NCBI GenBank assembly: GCA_963978905.1
Contig: OZ022259.1
Coordinates: 7,068,001-7,132,000 of the forward strand
DNA length: 64,000 nt
Direction of reading: 5' to 3'
Source of the DNA: Trichostrongylus colubriformis
Lineage: Eukaryota > Nematoda > Chromadorea > Rhabditida > Trichostrongylidae
Shown one piece after another: positions 13,101 through 25,100 of the stretch; position 1 is the stretch's first letter, and every line of letters begins with the position of its first letter. The translations under genes and the position numbers were made by a program. Below the pieces are notes generated by a model, which did no database searches, was not told where the DNA came from, and saw only the letters and a list, made by a program, of their open reading frames with translations.

Positions 13101-16100
13101 GCTTATTATCAGAGACCGGAGAAACCAATGAGCTGGGGTCAAAAGAAGCGACTACGGCTACCAATGAAGGAAGTGGAGATGTTGGTCATGGACAGACAAC
13201 AGAAGGCGCTGCTAGTTCCTCACTAACGGGACCAACTACGACTACCTCAAAGGTAGGACCAAAAGGCGAGAGTCATGCTCCGACAACAAAAGAATGGCTT
13301 GACGTCACAACCACGTTCGGAGGACCAACAGATGGCGAAACACGAGGCTGGACCGAGTACACCTTCCCACCAGGAGAACCTGAGGGAGAAGCTAGTAGTC
13401 GGGGAACAGCTCTACCAGAACGGTTTTCAACAGAGGGACATGAAGGGAAAACTGGCAGCGACGGAGGAGAACACCCACTTACTTTTTCAGGACTACAGAC
13501 GTTCTTATCTGAAACAAGACGACCAGAAATGTCTTCAACTGAAGGATATGAAGGAAACAAAACTGGCAGGCACGAAACAGATCGACTACAGACGTTCCCA
13601 TCTGAAACGAGACGACCAGAAATGTCTTCAACTGAAGGATATGAAGGAAACAAAACTGGCAGGCACGAAACAGATCGACTACAGACGTTCCCATCTGAAA
13701 CGAGACGACCAGAAATGTCTTCAACTGAAGGATATGAAGGAAACAAAACTGGCAGGCACGAAACAGATCGACTACACACGTTCCCATCTGAAACGAGACG
13801 ACCAGAAATGTCTTCAACTGAAGGATATGAAGGAAACAAAACTGGTAGGCACGAAACAGATCGACTACAGACGTTCCCATCTGAAACGAGACGACCAGAA
13901 ATGTCTTCAACTGAAGGATATGAAGGAAACAAAACTGGCAGGCACGAAACAGATCGACTACAGACGTTCCCATCTGAAACGAGACGACCAGAAATGTCTT
14001 CAACTGAAGGATATGAAGGAAACAAAACTGGCAGGCACGAAACAGATCGACTACAGACGTTCCCATCTGAAACGAGACGACCAGAAATGTCTTCAACTGA
14101 AGGATATGAAGGAAACAAAACTGGCAGGCACGAAACAGATCGACTACAGACGTTCCCATCTGAAACGAGACGACCAGAAATGTCTTCAACTGAAGGATAT
14201 GAAGGAAACAAAACTGGCAGGCACGAAACAGATCGACTACAGACGTTCCCATCTGAAACGAGACGACCAGAAATGTCTTCAACTGAAGGATATGAAGGAA
14301 ACAAAACTGGTAGGCACGAAACAGATCGACTACAGACGTTCCCATCTGAAACGAGACGACCAGAAATGTCTTCAACTGAAGGATATGAAGGAAACAAAAC
14401 TGGCAGGCACGAAACAGATCGACTACAGACGTTCCCATCTGAAACGAGACGACCAGAAATGTCTTCAACTGAAGGATATGAAGGAAACAAAACTGGCAGG
14501 CACGAAACAGATCGACTACAGACGTTCCCATCTGAAACGAGACGACCAGAAATGTCTTCAACTGAAGGATATGAAGGAAACAAAACTGGCAGGCACGAAA
14601 CAGATCGACTACAGACGTTCCCATCTGAAACGAGACGACCAGAAATGTCTTCAACTGAAGGATATGAAGGAAACAAAACTGGTAGGCACGAAACAGATCG
14701 ACTACAGACGTTCCCATCTGAAACGAGACGACCAGAAATGTCTTCAACTGAAGGATATGAAGGAAACAAAACTGGCAGGCACGAAACAGATCGACTACAG
14801 ACGTTCCCATCTGAAACGAGACGACCAGAAATGTCTTCAACTGAAGGATATGAAGGAAACAAAACTGGCAGGCACGAAACAGATCGACTACAGACGTTCC
14901 CATCTGAAACGAGACGACCAGAATTGTCTTCAACTGAAGGATATGAAGGAAACAAAACTGGTAGGCACGAAACAGATCGACTACAGACGTTCCCATCAGA
15001 AACGAGACGACCAGAAATGTCTTCAACTGAAGGATATGAAGGAAACAAAACTGGCAGGCACGAAACAGATCGACTACAGACGTTCCCATCAGAAACGAGA
15101 CGACCAGAAATGTCTTCAACTGAAGAATATGAAGGAAACAAAACTGGTAGGCACGAAACAGATCGACTACAGACGTTCCCATCAGAAACGAGACGACCAG
15201 AAATGTCTTCAACTGAAGAATATGAAGGAAACAAAACTGGCAGGCACGAAACAGATCGACTACAGACGTTCCCATCTGAAACGAGACGACCAGAAATGTC
15301 TTCAACTGAAGGATATGAAGGAAACAAAACTGGCAGGCACGAAACAGATCGACTACAGACGTTCCCATCTGAAACGAGACGACCAGAATTGTCTTCAACT
15401 GAAGGATATGAAGGAAACAAAACTGGTAGGCACGAAACAGAACGACCACTCACTTTTTCAAGAAGAAAACCTGAAGACGAAGCTAGTAGTCGCGGAACTC
15501 GTCAATTGGGGGAAATCACGCTGTCTCCAGCAACGACTGAAAAACGAGACCGATCCACAACAAAAAGCTTATTATCAGAGACCGGAGAAACCAATGAGCT
15601 GGGGACAAAAGAAGCGACTACGGCTACAAATGAAGGAAGTGGAGATGTTGGTCATGGACAGACAACAGAAGGCACTGCTAGTTCCTCACTAACGGGACCA
15701 ACTACGACTACCTCAAAGGTAGGACCAAAAGGCGAGAGTCATGCTCCGACAACAAAAGAATGGCTTGACGTCACAACCACGTTCGGAGGACCAACAGATG
15801 GCGAAGCACGAGGCTGGACCGAGTACACCTTCCCACCAGGAGAACCTGAGGGAGAAGCTAGTAGTCGGGGAACAGCTCTACCAGAACGGTTTTCAACAGA
15901 GGGACATGAAGGCAAAACTGGCAGCGACGGAGGAGAACACCCACTTACTTTTTCAGGACTACAGACGTTCTTATCTGAAACAAGACGACCAGAAATGTCT
16001 TCAACTGAAGGATATGAAGGAAACAAAACTGGCAGGCACGAAACAGATCGACTACAGACGTTCCCATCTGAAACGAGACGACCAGAAATGTCTTCAACTG

Positions 16101-19100
16101 AAGGATATGAAGGAAACAAAACTGGCAGGCACGAAACAGATCGACTACAGACGTTCCCATCAGAAACGAGACGACCAGAAATGTCTTCAACTGAAGAATA
16201 TGAAGGAAACAAAACTGGCAGGCACGAAACAGATCGACTACAGACGTTCCCATCTGAAACGAGACGACCAGAAATGTCTTCAACTGAAGGATATGAAGGA
16301 AACAAAACTGGCAGGCACGAAACAGATCGACTACAGACGTTCCCATCTGAAACGAGACGACCAGAAATGTCTTCAACTGAAGGATATGAAGGAAACAAAA
16401 CTGGCAGGCACGAAACAGATCGACTACAGACGTTCCCATCTGAAACGAGACGACCAGAAATGTCTTCAACTGAAGGATATGAAGGAAACAAAACTGGCAG
16501 GCACGAAACAGATCGACTACAGACGTTCCCATCAGAAACGAGACGACCAGAAATGTCTTCAACTGAAGAATATGAAGGAAACAAAACTGGCAGGCACGAA
16601 ACAGATCGACTACAGACGTTCCCATCTGAAACGAGACGACCAGAAATGTCTTCAACTGAAGGATATGAAGGAAACAAAACTGGCAGGCACGAAACAGATC
16701 GACTACAGACGTTCCCATCTGAAACGAGACGACCAGAAATGTCTTCAACTGAAGGATATGAAGGAAACAAAACTGGTAGCCACGAAACAGATCGACTACA
16801 GACGTTCCCATCTGAAACGAGACGACCAGAAATGTCCTCAACTGAAGGACATGAAGACAGAACTGGCAGCCACGAAACAGAACGACCACTCACTTTTTCA
16901 AGAAGAAAACCTGAAGACGAAGCTAGTAGTCGCGGAACTCGTCAATTGGGGGAAATCACGCTGTCTCCAGCAACGACTGAAAAACGAGACCGATCTACAA
17001 CAAAGAGCTTATTATCAGAGACCGGAGAAACCAATGAGCTGGGGTCAAAAGAAGCGACTACGGCTACCAATGAAGGAAGTGGAGATGTTGGTCATGGACA
17101 GACAACTGAAGGCGCTGCTAGTTCCTCACTAACGGGACCAACTACGACTACCTCAAATTTAGGACCAGATCCGACAACAAAAAAATGGCTTGACGTCACA
17201 ACCACGTTCGGAGGACCAAAAGATGGCGAAACACGAGGCTGGACCGAGTACACTATCCCACCAGGAGAACCTGAGGGAGAAGCTAGTAGTCGGGGAACAA
17301 CTCTACCGGAAAGGTTTTCAACTGAGGGACATGAAGACAAAACTGGCAGCGACGGAGGAGAACACCCACTTACTTTTTCAGGACTACAGACGTTCCCATC
17401 TGAAACGAGACGACCAGAAATGTCTTCAACTGAAGGATATGAAGGAAACAAAACTGGCAGGCACGAAACAGATCGACTACAGACGTTCCCATCTGAAACG
17501 AGACGACCAGAAATGTCCTCAACTGAAGGACATGAAGGAGACAAAACTGGCAGGCACGAAACAGATCGACTACAGACGTTCCCATCTGAAACGAGACGAC
17601 CAGAATTGTCTTCAACTGAAGGATATGAAGGAAACAAAACTGGTAGGCACGAAACAGAACGACCACTCACTTTTTCAAGAAGAAAACCTGAAGACGAAGC
17701 TAGTAGTCGCGGAACTCGTCAATTGGGGGAAATCACGCTGTCTCCAGCAACGACTGAAAAACGAGACCGATCCACAACAAAAAGCTTATTATCAGAGACC
17801 GGAGAAACCAATGAGCTGGGGTCAAAAGAAGCGACTACGGCTACCAATGAAGGAAGTGGAGATGTTGGTCATGGACAGACAACAGAAGGCGCTGCTAGTT
17901 CCTCACTAACGGGACCAACTACGACTACCTCAAATTTAGGACCAGATCCGACAACAAAAAAATGGCTTGACGTCACAACCACGTTCGGAGGACCAAAAGA
18001 TGGCGAAACACGAGGCTGGACCGAGTACACTATCCCACCAGGAGAACCTGAGGGAGAAGCTAGTAGTCGGGGAACAACTCTACCGGAAAGGTTTTCAACT
18101 GAGGGACATGAAGACAAAACTGGCAGCGACGGAGGAGAACACCCACTTACTTTTTCAGGACTACAGACGTTCCCAACTGAAACGAGACGACCAGAAATGT
18201 CCTCAACTGAAGGACATGAAGGAGACAAAACTGGCAGGCACGAAACAGATCGACTACCGACCTTCCCAACAGAAACGAGACGACCAGAAATGTCCTCAAC
18301 TGAAGGATATGAAGGAAGCAAAACTGGCAGGTACGAAACAGATCGACTACAGACGTTCCCATCTGAAACGAGACGACCAGAATTGTCTTCAACTGAAGGA
18401 TATGAAGGAAACAAAACTGGTAGGCACAAAACAGATCGACTACAGACGTTCCCATCAGAAACGAGACGACCAGAAATGTCTTCAACTGAAGGATATGAAG
18501 GAAACAAAACTGGCAGGCACGAAACAGATCGACTACAGACGTTCCCATCTGAAACGAGACGACCAGAAATGTCTTCAACTGAAGGATATGAAGGAAACAA
18601 AACTGGTAGGCACGAAACAGATCGACTACAGACGTTCCCATCTGAAACGAGACGACCAGAGATGTCTTCAACTGAAGGATATGAAGGAAACAAAACTGGC
18701 AGGCACGAAACAGATCGACTACAGACGTTCCCATCTGAAACGAGACGACCAGAAATGTCTTCAACTGAAGGATATGAAGGAAACAAAACTGGCAGGCACG
18801 AAACAGATCGACTACAGACGTTCCCATCTGAAACGAGACGACTTGAAATGTCTTCAACTGAAGGATATGAAGGAAACAAAACTGGTCGGCACGAAACAGA
18901 TCGACTACAGACGTTCCCATCTGAAACGAGACGACCAGAAATGTCTTCAACTGAAGGATATGAAGGAAACAAAACTGGCAGGCACGAAACAGATCGACTA
19001 CAGACGTTCCCATCTGAAACGAGACGACCAGAAATGTCTTCAACTGAAGGATATGAAGGAAACAAAACTGGCAGGCACGAAACAGATCGACTACAGACGT

Positions 19101-22100
19101 TCCCATTTGAAACGAGACGACCAGAAATGTCTTCAACTGAAGGATATGAAGGAAACAAAACTGGCAGGCAAGAAACAGATCGACTACAGACGTTCCCATC
19201 TGAAACGAGACGACCAGAAATGTCTTCAACTGAAGGATATGAAGGAAACAAAACTGGCAGGCACGAAACAGATCGACTACACACGTTCCCATCTGAAACG
19301 AGACGACCAGAAATGTCTTCAACTGAAGGATATGAAGGAAACAAAACTGGCAGGCACGAAACAGATCGACTACAGACGTTCCCATCTGAAACGAGACGAC
19401 CAGAAATGTCTTCAACTGAAGGATATGAAGGAAACAAAACTGGCAGGCACGAAACAGATCGACTACACACGTTCCCATCTGAAACGAGACGACCAGAAAT
19501 GTCTTCAACTGAAGGATATGAAGGAAACAAAACTGGCAGGCACGAAACAGATCGACTACCGACCTTCCCAACAGAAACGAGACGATCAGAAATGTCCTCA
19601 ACTGAAGAACATGAAGGGAACAAAACTGGCAGGCACGAAACAGATCGACTACAGACGTTCCCAACTGTCCCAACGTCTCCAGGAGGAAATCGAACAAAAG
19701 AGCCTGATAATGGGGCGACAGGAGTTCTAACCACCTCCTCAAGCGACAAGATGACAGTGAGCACAGAGGCACCAGACGTAGCTGATAAGACATATCCAAC
19801 TGTGAGTTCAGTTCGTCTCTTCCTCATTTTCAATTACCTACTAAGATCATATTTGAGAGCATTCTCATTTTCCTTGCAAAGTGGAGCATGGGCGATAATT
19901 CCTTCTATTAATTTGCTGATGCACATTGAGGTCAGGCCAGGACGTGGCATGAATGTGTCGCAGACCGCATGCTAAGCTAATGTTACACATCTGCAATTGC
20001 TTCCTGCTGCTTCTACTTCCTGCTGTGGGCGTAGAATGTACCGAAATGTAGTAGTTCATGTGGACATTAAAAGGCACATTCCAGGATTAGGGAAACATTG
20101 CAGTCCTTTCACATGACCTAGTAGTTCCCCAAACGGGCAGGGAGGATGTGCACATATCGAAGCGCGATGATGAGTCATCGCAGCGCGCGGAGTCCTTGAA
20201 GCCATCTCGGCCGCACCCTGGAGCTCGGGCGCGCCCATTTCAGACGTGATTGGGCAGTGACGGTGGCAATGATGGCAGCAACGTGGCTAATGAGGCCTAC
20301 GATTTGTGTGATAATATAAGGTAAGGAAGAGATGCCAGTGATAAAGGAGACATTGACATGAGGAGACAGGTGATATCCCAGAGTTGCTTCCGATACCAGC
20401 CGGCGGGAACTTATTGAAAGGCTCGTTTTCATGCGGTAATCTCGTCTAAGGTCAGAGACAGGAGGTCTTATTTTTGCCCTTTTCGAAGACTTTTTTCGAA
20501 TTTTCTTTATTGGCATTTTCCTCAGCATCTCGTATTTCATAGTTTGGCGCTTTAACCCACTCAGAGTAATCCTGGGATGTGCCTTTAAGCATGGTTCTGT
20601 GGTGTCAATGCACATTAGGCCAACATAGGAAAGAGGAAAAGGTCCTTTTTTGTCATCCGGCATAGCGTAGATGTATGGGCTTGGATAGTCTAACGTAGGA
20701 TTCCTCTGCATTCAAACAGCAGTAGACTCACAAGTTATGTATTTTCACATTTTTAGATGTTTCCCCCCTACAAAGGGACAAAATCGACAGTCATCATACT
20801 CGATAGCACACCGTCATCTTTCAGGGATGCGTGGAGTAACGTGCGTTCTTTACTTTCTTGGAAATAGATTACGTTTTTTTTTTGAGTTCAAGAACACTAT
20901 TTTGACTGCGCATTCTAGCAGGTTATTCGAGTTTCCCGTTCAAATATACCGTGCGGGATGTGCAGCAAACTCTGCGCGCGGTGTTCTGGTCTAATGTTAT
21001 TTAATTCGCAATGTTCCATTCGTAGACGCTTGTTATAAATGAGAAAATTAAATTTCAGCAAGTGGCATTCGTGAGAAACATAAACAAACATTCCAAACTG
21101 GATGGAATGGCAGTTGTAGTTATTGACTGTCCTTCACGTACGGCTGTTGAATGGCGCAAATACACAGAAGAAGAAATTGGGTAATGCTTTGAAGATAACG
21201 TTTGTCGGTCGAGAAATACCATTCAGATCGATCGTGCACGGAAAAATTCTTCCTCTGTTACCCATATATTTATGTTGTATTTGCTTGAAGAGAGCCACAT
21301 GCAAAATTTCACGCGGGAAAGTGAGAATTTCACCAAGTCACAGCTTCTCAAGATGGTGGACGGAGGCGGGACCTTATAGTCGGTGGAAGTTCCCCGTCGT
21401 CGTCCGCTGCTGTCGGAGACGCGCAGTGGGAACAGAAAGTTACGTACACAGTTCCACTATCCATTTCCAACCTATCAAGGGGCGGGTCACTTACACGGGG
21501 CACAAACCGGGCAGAAACCCACCACACACTGATGAAGCTATGAATAAGACGACAATTCAAAAAACTCAAAAATTACTTTGGGGGACTAAACCGATGGGAG
21601 GTATCCGCTGTTGTACGTATTTACTAGTTGCCATGCAATTGAGCTCATGCGCCACACGACACTGGTGAGGGGCGGGCTATGTAATGATAATCTAAAAATG
21701 GGTTGCTTAGCAAAGCGGTTCGCTTAATATAGGGATAACTTTATGGGATTCACACTCAATCCAGTAGAGCCATACTACCTCACATCGGTGCGACCCATTA
21801 GTCGAGGAATCTGAAGTCCCGTGATGCGTTCTTCACCAGTCGGGTATATTATCCATTTCTGGTCCTTTGCGCTCAATTTCATGAGTGACTAAGCTGACTA
21901 TAAATTCCCATCGCTATTATGGGCTGGACTTCCCTCAACTCGAAATATTCTAGCACACATTTTTCATTTAGCAGTCTTCCTATACCCGTATAATCCTTCT
22001 GTGTATCTAACGCGATGTGAACACACCGCAAAAACCCGTGAACGATTAAGTCACATCCAAGTGGGGGGGGGGGTGTTTTCCCAACAACAACAATGCCCCT

Positions 22101-25100
22101 TTATTGTTGGGGTGGTATACCAACATCATTAGTAGCCCCATGCATTGAGCGGCTGTCTCTATCGTCTCCTCATCACAGTCATTCATTTGCGAACAGACAG
22201 ACACATAGAGTGGTAAACCGACATGCATGGGGGATATAATAGAGGGATCAGGACTGTATGCTGCAGACTCTGTACGTGTAGGCTTCCCTCAAAAGCGTAC
22301 GCGTCATTCGAATGCGTATCACTGTCACCTTTTAAAGATCCCATTGCTGTATCCAGGCTCCCTTTCCGGGTTTTCAGCCATTGAATCAGCTTTTTACATG
22401 CAGCACTACCGAGCACCTCTTCTATTGGGTTGAGGAATAAGTTCCCGCGGTTTTTTTCAACCCCGTTTTTCACATTGTTCCCACCATCTTTCGATGATGC
22501 TTATGTACGTTTTCGATAGAGCATTTTTGCTCTACGAGATGCTTCTATCGGTTTTTCCATTCCTTCGACTACCTAATATTTATGAGGTTATGAAATGAAG
22601 TAAGCAGCAGGCAAAAATTAGCGCTCTCGACACCTCATCTTCCTAGTCTACCATCGCGATCAAAAAATGCAAGTGGTATATGATTTTGATAGAGCTCTTC
22701 CAGCTCTACAGAATGGTACTACTTTTTATACAAATCGCTCAACTTTTTGCTGTTTTTGAGACTCACAAATGCAGTACTCGCAAATGTGTGCACTTTCGTT
22801 ATCTTTTCTTCCTCGCCTACCATAGAGATTGGAGAGATGTGCGTAAATGCATTCGATAGAACTCTTTTCACTCTACAAGACTGTGTTTGCGGTTTTTGTT
22901 CAAATAAATTTTTGCCTTCTTACAGATCATTTAAATGTCGACGAAATCGAGCATTTTCGACACCATGTGATGAAAATGCTCGATTTCGTCGACATTTAAA
23001 TGATCCAAAAAATGTCAAAAAATAGTTCGAACAAAAACCGTAAACAATATCTTGTAGAGCGAAGAGAGCTCTATCGAATAATATAAAACACTCTGCCAAA
23101 AAATCCATTTTCATCACGCAATTTTCAATTGGAGGACAGGTGAAAACCTATTCCTATAGGCCAAAATATGAAAAGATTCAACAGAAGAGTGGTATCTTCT
23201 TGTAGAGCAGAAAGAGCTCTATCGTATGTCCACCTGGATATTCTCTTCTATCTCGATGATAGGCGAGGGAGAGAAGATAACGGAAGTGCATACTTTTGCG
23301 AGTACTGTCTTTGTGAGCCTTGAAAACAGCAAAAAGTTGAGCGATTTGTATAAAAAGTAGTACCGTTCTGTAGAGCTGGAAAAGCTCCATCGAAATCATA
23401 TACAATTGCATTTTTTGATCCCGATGGTAAACTAGGAAGATGAGGTGTCGAGAGCGCCAATTTTCGCCTGCAGCTTACTTCATATCCAAACCTCATAAAT
23501 ATTAGGTAGTCGGAGTAATCAAAAAGCAGATAGTATCGTTCTGTAGAGCAAAAAAGCTCTATCGAAAACATTCATAAACATCGTCGAAATATGGTGGGAA
23601 CAATGTGAAAAACGGGTTTGAAAAAAACCGCGGGAACTTATTCCTCAACCCAATAGCAACTCTTCAAATTCCTGCAAGAGAGGCAAAATCGCAAAATCGC
23701 AAAACCGCAAACTCGCAAAGTGTGAACGCGGCCTTACGGTTCCAGCGTGCCAGCAAATTGTCGTTCCTGCTGCATCTGATTTCATCTTTTCTCCGGATGT
23801 GAAATCCATTGATCTGACAATATACAAACGCATACCTTCCACAAGTCCTCTACTTCTGCCAACCACTCAACTTCACTCAGCTACCTTCGTAGCGAGCCGG
23901 ACGAATGCAGAGCTCTCGAATTGCGTCACCACGCTATGCGAAAGACGTTGCCGAGCTGAATGAAGGCTCTGAATGTACAGCTGTGCCTCCCCCCCCCCCC
24001 CCCCCCCACTTGGGACCCGACCCATTTAGGGTGTTCTGGCCTTCACCTCAGCAATGTCCACCCTTCTTAGTCAGCCGCTTCAAAGGCAGTGTTTGGGGAA
24101 ATTCGGCAGAAGAGTAAAAGAAGCAGTAAATATGAAAGTCGAGATGCCTACTGATAAATAGGACCCTTCCCCACCGTTGATTCCCGGCGTGGAGCCTTTT
24201 CGTGAAGAGGCGGGTGATACGGACGAGTTTTCATTGATGTGTTGCCATGTCCTAAACACGAATCGGAGATGAGGAAACATCCTTTTTCTGGAGTGAGCTT
24301 CAAGCTAAAACTGAGTAAGCGGGCCGCGATACCTTCTATTCCCACCCAAGCCAAGCAGTCGCTAGGGAGCGGATCGTGCTAAGTAAGGCGGCTCGAGCTG
24401 AAAAGGCCGCCTCTGCCACAGCTCCGAGGCTGGCCTTTCGCGGGGCATTTTGCCGCAAATAGACTTTGCAGATCCGTAGTTTTCGAGTGAATGACTCCTC
24501 CTGGAGATTCCTCATCACCCACATTACCTCTAAGACTGTCTTCAACACATGATGTAATCTCGATAATTCTGCGCGATGAGTGCAGTGATAAGACCCATTC
24601 GCAGTGAAGTGGCCTCAGCAACACATGCCACGCTGGGGGGCTGTCTGGAATCCTGGAATCCAAGACACCTTGCAAGCCATGGTATCCAGTATTAAGATTC
24701 CAGAAGCAGCGAATGACAACAGATCCGATTCATACCAATCACCGACTTCAAGCTCTATTAAAAGACACACATTGCAGTAAAGAACTTATGAAGTATGAAT
24801 TCCGTGGACAAGGAACTGCAACGTATCAAGCCTATGGTATAGCTAGAGTTTTTGTTCAGGTGAGCATGAGGGACATTCATATTAGATTACGTGATACCAA
24901 TCAGAAGCATGCAGGACCAGTGCAACATATCCACTGCCGAATCTGCACCGCGGCTGCGTTGCGGTAATCACGATAGTGTCGCAGATCAAGAATGCAACAT
25001 AATTTGAGTTATTAGTGATGATTATGAATCACTAAAAACGTCATACCGATACTTCCCTTTCAAAAGAGCTAAATGTACAGGGTGCGCCAAACGAGTGCTC

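Noticed and set aside
10086..19664. Could the regular repeats be a CRISPR array?
   Set aside because: There are no unique spacers. Units are coding, contiguous, and in a eukaryotic intron-exon context.
9847..19833. Many long ORFs on both strands overlapping the repeat exon (for example 13275-15692 plus, 13273-15453 minus).
   Set aside because: They are alternative-frame readings of the same 93-bp repeat. Only the frame 9414-19801 joins flanking exons in phase and has sensible composition.
19802..19975. Continuation of the repeat ORF to a stop at 19975.
   Set aside because: A GTGAGT donor at 19802 in phase 0 leads to the vWA exon at 21059; the tail has no repeat and no similarity to the rest.
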